DNA from: Alphaproteobacteria bacterium
GTDB lineage: Bacteria > Pseudomonadota > Alphaproteobacteria > RF32 > CAG-239
Length of the DNA: 32,674 nucleotides
Direction: 5' to 3'
Assembly: GCA_017477185.1 (NCBI GenBank)
Contig: JAFUXF010000026.1
Location: 66,215 to 98,888 of the forward strand
This document shows, piece after piece, positions 9,102 to 17,381 of the stretch; positions within the stretch are counted from its first letter, which is position 1; each line of letters opens with the position of its first letter. Made by a program: the position numbers and the translations under genes. Under the pieces are notes generated by a model. The model did no database searches and was not told the DNA's origin. It saw only the letters and a list, made by a program, of their open reading frames with translations.

Positions 9102-10259
9102 ATGAGTGATACTGATTACTACGAAATATTAGGTGTTTCAAAAACCGCATCAACTGATGAATTAAAGCGTGCTTATCGTAGTCAGGCAATGAAATACCAT
9201 CCGGATCGCAACCCTGATAATCCGGAAGCTGAAGCAAAATTTAAAGAAATTAATGAGGCTTATGACGTTTTAAAAGATGAACAAAAACGTGCTGCTTATG
9301 ATCGCTATGGCAAGCAGGCATTCCAAAATGGTGGAATGGGCGGGGGTAATCCGTTTGGTGGGTTTGGTTTTGATTTTAGCGGTGCTACCGGCGGTTTTGG
9401 TGATATATTTGGCGATATTTTCTCCGAGTTTATGGGGGGTGGCAGACAAGCTCGTAACCCGAACGCCCCTCAAGACGGAGCTGATTTACGCTACAATCTC
9501 GATATCAGTTTAGAAGAAGCCTTTACCGGTGTTGAAAAAGAAATTACAGTTCCCCATTCTGCCTTGTGTGAGAATTGTCATGGTCATGGAACGGAAGACG
9601 GCAAAGAAGCTCCTGTTTGTACAACTTGTCATGGCCGTGGTAAAGTTCAATCTCAGAAAGGCGGATTTTTTATTGTAGAAACAACTTGCCCGACTTGTAA
9701 GGGAAAAGGTCGGATTGTTAAATCTGCTTGCAAAAAATGCCGTGGCGAGGGAATAATTCACGCTGAGAAACAAATTAAAATCAAAATTCCTGCCGGTATT
9801 GAGTCCGATACTCGTATGCGCGTTGCCGGTGGCGGCGAGGCTGGTTTACGAGGTGGACAAGACGGAGATTTATATGTCTTTATTAATGTGTTGCCGCACA
9901 AACTTTACGCACGCGAAGGAGCTAATCTTTATACAACAGTTCCTGTATCTATGGCTTGTGCTGCCTTAGGTGGCAAAATTGATATTCCGAGTATTGATGG
10001 GCGTGATATAAAAATTGATGTTCCGGTTGGAACACAAACCAATCAACAACAAAAAGTCAGCAACGAGGGAATGCCCATTATTCGCTCTAGTCGTAAAGGA
10101 GATTTATATGTTCGTTTTGCGGTAGAAACTCCGGTTAATCTCAGTAAAAAACAAAAAGAATTACTGGAAGAGTTTCGTTCTCTGGATAAAGATGATACTT
10201 GCCAACCGCAAACAAAAGGATTTATGGATAAAATTAAAGATTTATTTAATGTCGCTTAA
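9102..10259 (+). CDS. dnaJ: Chaperone protein DnaJ (Hsp40)
   Basis: DnaJ is the cochaperone that delivers unfolded proteins to DnaK and stimulates its ATPase. The N-terminal J domain contains the HPD tripeptide in [19 protein letters not shown] Gly/Phe-rich linker follows. Then come four CxxCxGxG zinc motifs ([32 protein letters not shown]) and the two C-terminal beta domains. At 385 residues this is a complete type I DnaJ. The ribosome site is weak. It is not adjacent to dnaK as in most relatives: a porin, a regulator and the giant gene lie between, with a dispersed repeat just upstream. Its last four bases overlap the end of the convergent TPR-type gene. Confidence 0.97.
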   Translation: MSDTDYYEILGVSKTASTDELKRAYRSQAMKYHPDRNPDNPEAEAKFKEINEAYDVLKDEQKRAAYDRYGKQAFQNGGMGGGNPFGGFGFDFSGATGGFGDIFGDIFSEFMGGGRQARNPNAPQDGADLRYNLDISLEEAFTGVEKEITVPHSALCENCHGHGTEDGKEAPVCTTCHGRGKVQSQKGGFFIVETTCPTCKGKGRIVKSACKKCRGEGIIHAEKQIKIKIPAGIESDTRMRVAGGGEAGLRGGQDGDLYVFINVLPHKLYAREGANLYTTVPVSMACAALGGKIDIPSIDGRDIKIDVPVGTQTNQQQKVSNEGMPIIRSSRKGDLYVRFAVETPVNLSKKQKELLEEFRSLDKDDTCQPQTKGFMDKIKDLFNVA

Positions 10260-11617
10260 TTTTGACGAATGTTTTTTCGGTGAGATAAAATAGATTCGAT
10301 AATTTTTTCTTTCTCTGTTTGGTCGATTAATTCAATAATTTCCAATTCTTTTCTGTCCAGGGGACGATTGATTCCTATAGAATCGTAATATGTTTTGCTT
10401 TGCATGTAGAGCTGAGAGGCCTGATTACCCTCCCCTTGGGCGTACAGGTATTGCGATATGTGTTTGAACGCATTTGCTTCTTGGGATTTATCGTCGCCTT
10501 GTTTAATTAACTTGAGAACATTATTATATGCCCAATTTGCTTTATCTTCCAGCCCCATTTTTTTGTATAAGTCGGCACATCGACTCCACGCGACAGGATT
10601 TTCCGGATTCATCTCAATTGCCAGTTCAAAAGAAGCTGATGCTAGCTTCGTATCATTTATTTCAGCCAAAGTTCCAAAATAGCAAGCATAATTTGAAGAT
10701 TGCTTAAATAAAGCCTCGCGTTGAGTCATATTCTTCATAGAAACTGCTTGATTGATGCGGTCATCCATCAAGGCTTCCATCAAAGCCATTGCATAAGATG
10801 TGTCTCCGGCAATCAGATGAATAATGCAATCTTCGTCTGTCGGTAAATCCTTAAGACGACGCACATTGTCAAAAGCCCTTTGATTACATAAAGCTAAAAA
10901 CTCTTTTACGGAATGAACAATTTGTAAAACCGTCTCTTCAGACACATCGTCTTTGCAACGATACATTAAGGCTTGTGCAATTTTGAGTTCATCAATATTG
11001 CGTCCTATCATATTCACAATCATTCCGACTAAATCATGCATGGTTTTACGGATGATGGTTGTATTGCCCTGTTGTAATGAAGAATTTTGAAAAACTGGTT
11101 GGTTTTGTTGATTATGGCGCGATTTTTTCCAATCTAACTCTATGAGTTGTTGTTCTTGCGGATTGCGTTGCTTTTCTCTGAATTCATGAGCAGAAGTGTT
11201 CAACTCTTCTTGCGCAAGAATATCTTCTTTTTCCTCTGATATGTTTTTTTTGTTTTCTTCTTGTGTGATTTGAGTTTGTTCTAATTCTTCTTGTAATTCT
11301 GATTCTAAAACATCTTCATTAGTATTCTCTTCCGTTTGGAAAGATTCGTCAGGCTGACTTTCAGATTCTGTTTTTATTTGTACTTTATGAGGTCTTTTTC
11401 TTCTGAAAAAAACAATAGAACAGATACATATAAGCAGATAAAATGTAATAAAAAACAGGATAACAACTACTGCTCCGGATATAATAATTGCCAGCAAATG
11501 CATATTATCTGCTGAAGCAAGACCGGTTTCTACCTTATTGACTAACGCCATAAATCCATTGGTTATCTGAGATAATATTTCAGAAGAAAAAAAAGAATTT
11601 GTCAGCTGATTTTTCAT
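10256..11617 (-). CDS. Membrane-anchored protein with helical/TPR-like C-terminus
   Basis: I do not recognise the family. One strong hydrophobic segment at about residues 40-68 ([20 protein letters not shown]) is followed by the basic stop RRKRPHK, so the long remainder probably faces the cytoplasm. Residues about 75-175 are very rich in Glu and Gln and look disordered or coiled. Residues about 185-453 are helical, and the segment with [19 protein letters not shown] fits a tetratricopeptide repeat. The second anchored TPR protein at 12645-14099 has a similar plan, so both may scaffold complexes at the inner membrane. No clear ribosome site precedes the ATG. The gene is convergent with dnaJ, overlapping it by 4 bases. 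Confidence 0.75.
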   Translation of the reverse strand: MKNQLTNSFFSSEILSQITNGFMALVNKVETGLASADNMHLLAIIISGAVVVILFFITFYLLICICSIVFFRRKRPHKVQIKTESESQPDESFQTEENTNEDVLESELQEELEQTQITQEENKKNISEEKEDILAQEELNTSAHEFREKQRNPQEQQLIELDWKKSRHNQQNQPVFQNSSLQQGNTTIIRKTMHDLVGMIVNMIGRNIDELKIAQALMYRCKDDVSEETVLQIVHSVKEFLALCNQRAFDNVRRLKDLPTDEDCIIHLIAGDTSYAMALMEALMDDRINQAVSMKNMTQREALFKQSSNYACYFGTLAEINDTKLASASFELAIEMNPENPVAWSRCADLYKKMGLEDKANWAYNNVLKLIKQGDDKSQEANAFKHISQYLYAQGEGNQASQLYMQSKTYYDSIGINRPLDRKELEIIELIDQTEKEKIIESILSHRKNIRQN

Positions 11618-11651
11618 AATTTTAAAGGCACCATTTACAAATAATAAAATA

Positions 11652-11668
11652 ACGATTAAACTAATCGT
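11652..11668. promoter_or_regulatory. Palindrome in the divergent intergenic region (possible operator)
   Basis: ACGATTA and TAATCGT form a perfect 7-bp inverted repeat around AAC. It lies between the divergent genes starting at 11617 and 11750. A TATAAT at 11682-11687 sits 13 bases downstream, so the palindrome would overlap the -35 region of a plus-strand promoter. Confidence 0.4.
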
Positions 11669-11712
11669 GAATTAAGGTTATTATAATCGGAACTTTTTAA
11701 AATACAATACCT

Positions 11713-11730
11713 AATCGGTTATGTCCGATT
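11713..11730. promoter_or_regulatory. Second inverted repeat in the leader of the 11750 gene
   Basis: AATCGG and CCGATT are separated by 6 bases. The element shares the AATCG core with the upstream palindrome, so it could be a second site for the same regulator, or an RNA hairpin near the start codon. Confidence 0.3.
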
Positions 11731-11749
11731 TTCAAGAAAAGACTGAAAA

Positions 11750-12655
11750 ATGGGATACTTAAGTCAAAAAAAACGACAAACAAACATAAGAGAACTCTTG
11801 CTGATTTCTTTGATATTTCTGCTCTTTTGTTGTTCTCTTTTGCTTTTTTTTAAGGAATCGGTTCCGGCAGCTTTTATCAGTAAAGGCTTGTTTCATATTT
11901 ATCTATATATGATTTGCGTTTTTTGCATTGCCTTGTTTTATCATTTTTACTGGCAAGGTATCGCCTTATTTTTTGGCTCTTTTCTCTTGTTTCTGAATAT
12001 CGGTATGGGGAGCAATCTTTTTGTTGATGTTCACACGGCAGGATTGCAAAAAATACGTCTTTTATATCAACCGAACATCTCTCATCTTTATGAAACAGAA
12101 AAACAAATTATCAAAAAAAACGTTGATATTGCCGGCATTATTCGCCATGATTCCCTTGCTACTCAACTTCCTTTTTCTGATTTAAATGTTTCACAACGAA
12201 AAGACGATAAGTATTTGATTTTTACGCCTCACAAAATTTTGCGGTCAGGAGAAGTTCTGCTTTCCCAAAACAATCAAGCCGGTTTTGCTGAAGTTAATAT
12301 TGATTTGAAAAAAATTGTTTTTATTGCCGTCGATTTTTCAAAATCTTCATTGAAAGAGAAGCAAACTGCGCTAAAGAATCTGGCAGAGTTTGTTAATATG
12401 CAGGATAATCCTGTTATTGTTGTCGGAAATTTCGGAATCGAGGCTTGGGCTCCTGACTTTTTAAGTTTTACGGACAAAACCGGATTAGAAGTCAAAAACA
12501 GTGTTCTTCTAAATAATGGCAAGCATCTGTTTAACCCGTTTGTTGTTCCGACGATAAATGTTTTGGCCTATAAAGACTTCGGAATTAGTCATATGACTTT
12601 TTTACCTGCCAAAAAAAATAAAATTCGCCCCCTATTAATTGATCTTAATTACTAA
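11750..12655 (+). CDS. Membrane protein with a degenerate endonuclease/exonuclease/phosphatase-like domain
   Basis: The N-terminal 90 residues contain about three membrane segments. The C-terminal 200 residues follow the order of conserved blocks in the endonuclease/exonuclease/phosphatase (EEP) fold, as in YafD-type proteins: a parallel strand FIAVDFS, a helix ending LAEFVN, then PVIVVGNFGIEAWAPDF, and a C-terminal RPLLIDLNY. Expected catalytic residues appear lost: GDFN reads GNFG, and neither the final SDH nor the IDH motif is present. If the assignment is right, this is probably a non-catalytic relative. It overlaps the end of the convergent TPR gene by 11 bases. The fold assignment is pattern-based and uncertain. 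Confidence 0.6.
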   Translation: MGYLSQKKRQTNIRELLLISLIFLLFCCSLLLFFKESVPAAFISKGLFHIYLYMICVFCIALFYHFYWQGIALFFGSFLLFLNIGMGSNLFVDVHTAGLQKIRLLYQPNISHLYETEKQIIKKNVDIAGIIRHDSLATQLPFSDLNVSQRKDDKYLIFTPHKILRSGEVLLSQNNQAGFAEVNIDLKKIVFIAVDFSKSSLKEKQTALKNLAEFVNMQDNPVIVVGNFGIEAWAPDFLSFTDKTGLEVKNSVLLNNGKHLFNPFVVPTINVLAYKDFGISHMTFLPAKKNKIRPLLIDLNY

Positions 12656-14099
12656 GTCGATCTAAGTGATTTTGCAAACAAATACATAGCTCTTCGTCTT
12701 CGACTTCTTTGGCAAAGTCCAGTGCCGTTTGTAGGTTTTTGCGCGCCAAATCGCTATGTCCGCAATACTGTTCTAGCAGACCAATATTAGCATAATCGGC
12801 GGCAAGTGCATTTACTCTGTGACCTCGTTGTTCTAAATCTAAAGATTGCTGAAACAGTCCCTTGGCTCGCGCTAAATCTTTGCGCTTTACATAAATTATC
12901 CCCAGTAAATTATACGCATTTGCCAAATAAAAGCAGCCACAATCTATTTTTCCTATTTCCAGAATTTGTCGTAAAATTTTTTCAGAGGTACTGTCATCTC
13001 CGATTTTATACAGAGCTTGCGCTTGTAGATATAAACAGTCAAGTTCGCCCGAAATCTGTGCACATTGGTGATACGTTGCCGCAGCTAGAGATGCTTGCTT
13101 CATGGTTTTAGTATAATTGTTTTGCTGCCAACTGATATTTGCAGCAATATCCTGACTGAAAGCATATCCGGTTAAATTGTTTTGTGCTTGGTGGATTTTG
13201 CCGGCCTTTTGTGTAAGATTTTGCGCCTTTTTATGTTCTTTCATCAGTAAAAACAGGAGAGCTTGTTGATTGTAAATTTCTGCCAATTCGATGTGTTGTT
13301 GCGTTGTGCGGTAGATTTCTTCAGCTTTTGCAAAATAATTTTGAGCTTCACTAAAGCGTTCTTGTCCAACCATCAACATTCCAAGATTAGCATAAGTTTT
13401 AGCCTCGCCCTCCTGCCATTTTAGATTTTTGCAAAGTTTTCTCGCTGATAAAAACAGCATTTCAGCAACATCACTGATAAAACTGATGCGGTAGATTGTT
13501 CCTAATAAGAGGTAAGTTTCAGCCTCTTCGTAAAAACTTTGTTGTTGGTGAAATTGTTTTGCTGCCTGATATAAATTTTGCGAAGCATATTCTAAATCGC
13601 CGTTTTCCAAAGCTTTTTTAGCCAAATGAGTCATATAATATGGCCTTAAATGTTGCGACAAATTTTTTACATTGACTTTGTCCCAAAATAGTTCCGCACG
13701 AATTTTATCTCCGATTATTTCATTGAGAAGAGCCAGCCATACCGTCAAATATTGATTTTTTTTATATTGTTTTTCCAACTTCTTAACAGCGTATAGCGGA
13801 TTAAAAAAGGCATTTAAGAGCAACGAGAGAATCGGTTTTGTTTTTTGTATTTTTTTTGCAACGGTTAATATCTTCCCTTGTGTCAATAAATGTTTCTGAC
13901 CTTTTGCACGATGCTTAATTGCCAAAATAACCGCTTGTTTTATAAGATATTCCGAAAAAAATAGCGGCTTTTGCTTGATGATTTTTTGGGTTGCAACTTT
14001 ACGAATAAAATCTAACTGCAAATAATAAAAAAACATCCACGGAATGATTATTATTCCGATTATTGAACAAAAAATGATGATGTAAAAAAGATAATTCAT
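12645..14099 (-). CDS. Membrane-anchored tetratricopeptide repeat protein
   Basis: A single N-terminal membrane segment (about residues 4-28) anchors a long helical region. From about residue 150 onward there are successive TPR-like units, for example EAKTYANLGMLMVGQERFSEA, AEIYNQQALLFLLMKEHKKA, ANAYNLLGIIYVKRKDLARA and AADYANIGLLEQYCGHSDLA. TPR arrays bind protein partners and do not themselves catalyse. Residues 30-150 are very basic. No ribosome site is evident before the ATG at 14099. The gene is divergent from the Lon-like protease gene, with only 82 bases between. The partner is unknown. Confidence 0.8.
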   Translation of the reverse strand: MNYLFYIIIFCSIIGIIIIPWMFFYYLQLDFIRKVATQKIIKQKPLFFSEYLIKQAVILAIKHRAKGQKHLLTQGKILTVAKKIQKTKPILSLLLNAFFNPLYAVKKLEKQYKKNQYLTVWLALLNEIIGDKIRAELFWDKVNVKNLSQHLRPYYMTHLAKKALENGDLEYASQNLYQAAKQFHQQQSFYEEAETYLLLGTIYRISFISDVAEMLFLSARKLCKNLKWQEGEAKTYANLGMLMVGQERFSEAQNYFAKAEEIYRTTQQHIELAEIYNQQALLFLLMKEHKKAQNLTQKAGKIHQAQNNLTGYAFSQDIAANISWQQNNYTKTMKQASLAAATYHQCAQISGELDCLYLQAQALYKIGDDSTSEKILRQILEIGKIDCGCFYLANAYNLLGIIYVKRKDLARAKGLFQQSLDLEQRGHRVNALAADYANIGLLEQYCGHSDLARKNLQTALDFAKEVEDEELCICLQNHLDRLSN

Positions 14100-14181
14100 A
14101 AAATCTTTAACGCTAAATTAGTTTTTCAGAACGTATACTATCACAACAACAGAATTTTGCAAGTATAAGAGGGGGTAATCC

Positions 14182-16620
14182 ATGAGTATTACAAAATTAA
14201 AAAGTTCTGACCTTTATCGTGTTTGTGATCCGCGAAAATTTGACTTCAGTAGTACTGCAGAGTTAGAAGAACGGATGTCTGCACTCGGGCAAGATCGCGC
14301 CATCAGTGCCGTAGAACTCGGAATTAATGTCAAATCAAAAGGTTATAACCTCTTTTGCTTGGGACCTGAGGGAACAGGAAAAACTAGTCTGGTCAAGAGA
14401 ATCCTTGAGAAAGAGGCTAAAAATCGCCCTACCCCTGATGATTGGGCATATGTTTATAATTTTGATGAGCCGTATAAACCAAAGGCAATTAACTTCCCTG
14501 CCGGAACAGCTCCGGACTTTGCAAAAGACATTGATAAACTTATTGATGATTTTTCCACCGCTATCCCGACTATTTTAGATAGTGATGAATATAAAGCGGC
14601 AGAAAGCATTATCAAAGAGAAATTCAAACAGAAAAAAGAAGAATATATCAAAATTTTGCAAAAGAAAGCTAAAGGTAAGAGCGTTTCTATTTTGCAAATG
14701 CAGGTCGGACTGGTTGTTGCCCCGATGAAAAACGGTGAAGTTTTGAGTCCTGAAGCATTTGACGAACTTCCTGAAGAAGAGAAAAAAGCCTTGATAGAAG
14801 ACTTAAATGCAATGCAGCAGGAAATAGAGAACACCGCCAATGATATGCCTTCTTGGGAAGAAAAACAAAGAGAAGAAACCAAGGCTTTGCGTGAGAAATT
14901 TATTAAAAGCATTGTTAAAAGCCCGATTGATGATCTTAAGAAAAAATATAAGAGCAATAAGGGGGCTGTCGACTTTTTGAAAAACGTTCAAAAGCATATC
15001 ATTGATAACATTGAGGAATTTGTTCCGACTCAAGAACAGCAGAATCCGTCCGGAGGAGAAGATGATCCGCTCGGAATGTTGTTAAGTCGGATGAATAAGC
15101 CGGATGAAGACAAATTCTCAAAACTTAAGGTTAATGTTATTGTTAAAAACGAAAAAGATACCGGTGCACCGATTATTTTGCTCGACCACCCGACTCAAAG
15201 TAATCTGGTCGGACGTGTTGAAAGAATCCAACAATACGGTGCTTTAATTACCGACTTTACCTTAATTAAAGCCGGAGCATTACATCGTGCCAATGGCGGT
15301 TTTTTATTGATGGATGCTCGTAAATTGTTGGTTCAGCCCTATTCTTGGGACTCTTTAAAACGTGCTTTAGCTTCAAAATCAGTTAAAATCGATTCACCGG
15401 CTGATGAAAGTACATTTATGACCATTACGCTCGATCCTCAGCCAATTCCGTTAGATGTCAAAGTTATTCTGACCGGTGATGAAGAGTTATTTGAGCTTTT
15501 GTCAGAAAAAGATCCTGATTTTCGCGATTACTTTAAGGTTGAAGCAGACTTCGGTATTTTAATGGATAGAACAGAAGAAAATGAGCAAGAATATGCTAAA
15601 CTTATCGGCTCTCTTTCTAAAAAGAAGAAAATTCGTTCATTAAACAAACAAGCTGTCGCGCGAATTATTGAGTATTCTTCACGCTTAGCAGAAGATTCCG
15701 AAAAATTATCTGCCCATATTACTTCAATTGGAGACTTACTGCGTGAGGCTGACTATTGGGCGCGTAAATCCAATTCTAAGCAAATTGGTAAAAACCATAT
15801 TGAACAAGCCATTAACGAGCAAATTTATCGTTCCGGTCGTATTAAAGAAGCCATGCTTGAACAAATCGATAAAGGGACGATTATGATTGATGTTGAGGGA
15901 AAGCGTGTCGGGCAAATCAATGGTTTGGTTGTTTATAATTTCTCGCAAAATTCGTTTGGTAAGCCATCACGGATTACCGTTCAGGTCAGAATGGGTAAAG
16001 GCGAATTTGTTAATATCGAACGGGAAATTGAACTCAGTGGTCCTATTCATACCAAAGGTGTTTTGATTTTATCTTCTTTGCTTGCAAACCGCTTTGCAAA
16101 AGAATCTCCGCTGTCGTTATCGGCCTCGATTGTTTTTGAACAATCTTACGGTGGTGTTGACGGTGATAGTGCGTCATCAACCGAATATTATTGCTTGCTG
16201 TCGGCGATTTCGAATATTCCGATTAAACAAAGTATTGCCGTAACCGGTTCTGTTAACCAGTTTGGGGAGATTCAGCCGATTGGCGGTGCTAATGAAAAAA
16301 TTGAAGGTTTCTTTGATGTTTGTAAGCACCGCGGTTTGACCGGCGAGCAAGGCGTAATTATTCCGAGAACAAATATTACCTCTTTAATGCTCCGTGAAGA
16401 TATTTTACAAGCCGTTGATGAGGGAATGTTCCATATTTACGCGGTTGATACGGTTGATGACGGTATTGAAATTTTGACAGGAATCCCTGCCGGTAAGCCA
16501 AATGCTAAGGGCGAGTATCCGCGTGGCACGGTCAACTATGAGGTTAAGAAGGGCTTAGAGCATTATTACAAACGCTATGCCTACTATGCCCGTGACACTC
16601 ATGGATGTTTGGGTAGATAA
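14182..16620 (+). CDS. Lon-related AAA+ ATP-dependent protease (AAA_32/Lon_C type)
   Basis: This is a cytoplasmic ATP-dependent serine protease of the Lon-related YcbZ/LonB group, without the N-terminal substrate domain of classical Lon. A Walker A loop, GPEGTGKTS, lies at residues 61-69. A long charged, coiled-coil-like insertion follows at about 110-290. The second half of the ATPase core includes ALHRANGGFLLMDARKLL. The C-terminal Lon protease domain has the catalytic serine S663 in DGDSASS and lysine K706 in GGANEKIEGF. Their spacing of 43 residues is the same as in E. coli Lon. Both active sites therefore look intact, unlike E. coli YcbZ whose ATPase motif is degenerate. A strong GGGGG ribosome site precedes the ATG and a terminator follows. 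Confidence 0.92.
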   Translation: MSITKLKSSDLYRVCDPRKFDFSSTAELEERMSALGQDRAISAVELGINVKSKGYNLFCLGPEGTGKTSLVKRILEKEAKNRPTPDDWAYVYNFDEPYKPKAINFPAGTAPDFAKDIDKLIDDFSTAIPTILDSDEYKAAESIIKEKFKQKKEEYIKILQKKAKGKSVSILQMQVGLVVAPMKNGEVLSPEAFDELPEEEKKALIEDLNAMQQEIENTANDMPSWEEKQREETKALREKFIKSIVKSPIDDLKKKYKSNKGAVDFLKNVQKHIIDNIEEFVPTQEQQNPSGGEDDPLGMLLSRMNKPDEDKFSKLKVNVIVKNEKDTGAPIILLDHPTQSNLVGRVERIQQYGALITDFTLIKAGALHRANGGFLLMDARKLLVQPYSWDSLKRALASKSVKIDSPADESTFMTITLDPQPIPLDVKVILTGDEELFELLSEKDPDFRDYFKVEADFGILMDRTEENEQEYAKLIGSLSKKKKIRSLNKQAVARIIEYSSRLAEDSEKLSAHITSIGDLLREADYWARKSNSKQIGKNHIEQAINEQIYRSGRIKEAMLEQIDKGTIMIDVEGKRVGQINGLVVYNFSQNSFGKPSRITVQVRMGKGEFVNIEREIELSGPIHTKGVLILSSLLANRFAKESPLSLSASIVFEQSYGGVDGDSASSTEYYCLLSAISNIPIKQSIAVTGSVNQFGEIQPIGGANEKIEGFFDVCKHRGLTGEQGVIIPRTNITSLMLREDILQAVDEGMFHIYAVDTVDDGIEILTGIPAGKPNAKGEYPRGTVNYEVKKGLEHYYKRYAYYARDTHGCLGR

Positions 16621-16627
16621 ACTTTAA

Positions 16628-16659
16628 GGAGCCGCGTTTTCGGCACGGCTCCGTTTTTT
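16628..16659 (+). terminator. Rho-independent terminator after the Lon-like gene
   Basis: GGAGCCG and CGGCTCC pair around an 11-base loop, followed by G and six T residues, 8 bases after the stop codon. Confidence 0.85.
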
Positions 16660-16665
16660 GATGGT

Positions 16666-16735
16666 GGGGCTGTTGTAATAAGCCAGCCCCGATGAGCACC
16701 TGAGGGCGATGTTAAGGGATACAAAGCCGTGCTCA
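16666..16735. other. Two adjacent hairpins between the Lon-like and HTH genes
   Basis: GGGGCTG (16666-16672) pairs with CAGCCCC (16684-16690). TGAGCAC (16693-16699) pairs with GTGCTCA (16729-16735). Neither stem has a T-run on either strand, so they are not simple terminators. They fill the gap after the Lon terminator and before the end of the HTH gene. Function unknown. Confidence 0.45.
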
Positions 16736-16745
16736 GAAAAGGGGA

Positions 16746-16961
16746 TTACTTGTCAATAATAATCCCAATTGTGCCATGATAATATTTAAGGAGTTCGTAA
16801 TAACGTTTCCAAGAGTGATGATACCCGTTTTCGATTTGGTCGATGACTTGGTCTTTCCAACCTAAATCAGTCGCGACACGGCTTAGTTTTTTGCCTTGTT
16901 TGAGGCGCAAAATGCCAAGCTGCAGCCCGAGTTCTTTTTTGAGAATGTTTGCATGTTTCAT
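16746..16961 (-). CDS. Small XRE/Cro-type helix-turn-helix protein
   Basis: The 71-residue product is essentially one helix-turn-helix domain: LGLQLGILRLKQGKKLSRVA, then TDLGWKDQVIDQIENGYH, fits the Cro/C1 five-helix pattern. It is probably a DNA-binding regulator, or the antitoxin-like partner of a missing toxin; no toxin gene is adjacent. An AGGAG ribosome site (16975-16979) lies 13 bases before the ATG, slightly far. A minus-strand terminator-like hairpin lies about 40 bases upstream of it, so it probably has its own promoter in the A/T-rich stretch, although I see no convincing one. Confidence 0.7.
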   Translation of the reverse strand: MKHANILKKELGLQLGILRLKQGKKLSRVATDLGWKDQVIDQIENGYHHSWKRYYELLKYYHGTIGIIIDK

Positions 16962-17004
16962 GTTTTTTTCTTAGCTCCTAATTTTTGTTTTTTTCTCTCT
17001 AAAA

Positions 17005-17171
17005 ACCTTCCCTGAATTTTTAGGGAAGGTGGCAAACTAAAGCAATTTTTATTGCGCTTGTTTGCCGGATGAGTTTAAAATTTTTATTTTCCGTCTTTTT
17101 TTAAACTCACCGGATTTGCAACCTCGTTGGCACTTCGGGCAAATCCTGCCTCTCTAAAAATTCAGAGAGGC
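17005..17171. mobile_element. Five-hairpin palindromic (MITE-like) intergenic element
   Basis: Five hairpins follow in symmetrical order. A: ACCTTCCCT/AGGGAAGGT (17005-17030). B: GGCAAAC/GTTTGCC (17031-17066, with an inner GCAAT/ATTGC). C: CCGG-a-TGAGTTTAAA with TTTAAACTCA-CCGG (17065-17113). D: GGATTTGC/GCAAATCC (17112-17146, with an inner CAAC/GTTG). E: GCCTCTCT/AGAGAGGC (17148-17171). A and the reverse complement of E share CTGAATTTTTAG, so the two ends are inverted relatives. There is no coding potential. The layout resembles non-autonomous, multi-hairpin intergenic repeats that I recall from gut bacterial genomes, which is unverified. On the minus strand hairpin A is followed by T5 and could terminate transcription. 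Confidence 0.6.
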
Positions 17172-17177
17172 TATAAC

Positions 17178-17205
17178 AAAAAACTCACCTTTTTTGAAAG
17201 GTGAG
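17178..17205 (-). terminator. Minus-strand terminator of the candidate small RNA
   Basis: On the minus strand CTCACCTTT (17205-17197) pairs with AAAGGTGAG (17192-17184), followed by six T residues (17183-17178). On the plus strand the same hairpin has no T-run. Confidence 0.75.
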
Positions 17206-17331
17206 GGAGCTAGAAAACTGTACGGAACAGTATGATGTATTCAATATATTCCACCATCTCCCTCTTCTCAGAAGGAGTTATTTATTTCCGTAGGAGTTTT
17301 CTAGACCCCTGTAAGCATCTCTGCCTACAAG
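17178..17331 (-). ncRNA. Candidate small structured RNA of unknown family
   Basis: The minus strand shows promoter, structure and terminator in order. From about 17331 it runs through a hairpin whose arms are CCCTTGTAGGC and GCTTACAGGGG (11 pairs, loop AGAGAT). Next comes a long stem: CTAGAAAACT (17304-17295) pairs with AGTTTTCTAG (17219-17210), and TACGGAA (17292-17286) pairs with TTCCGTA (17227-17221), separated by a small internal loop. A single-stranded CTCC and a terminator hairpin follow. No open reading frame of note is present. The estimated length is about 154 bases. It does not show tmRNA, RNase P or SRP core motifs, and I could not confirm 6S RNA. Confidence 0.55.
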
Positions 17332-17335
17332 GGTT

Positions 17336-17363
17336 ACTATAAAAGAAAATTTATGAAATGCAA
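17336..17363 (-). promoter_or_regulatory. Promoter of the candidate small RNA
   Basis: On the minus strand TTGCAT (17363-17358) and TATAGT (17341-17336) are 16 bases apart. The predicted start falls near 17329-17331, at the edge of the first hairpin. It lies just downstream of yraN and drives no protein gene directly. Confidence 0.5.
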
Positions 17364-17381
17364 GTTTTTTATTAAACCAAT

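Noticed and set aside
17005-17171. Integron attC site or tRNA/tmRNA-like gene
   Set aside because: There are no integrase core sites, no cloverleaf, no CCA end and no tag reading frame. The symmetry fits a palindromic repeat instead.
17178-17331. Firm call of 6S RNA
   Set aside because: Length and a long rod-like stem are compatible, but I cannot demonstrate the closing stem and central bubble of 6S RNA by eye.
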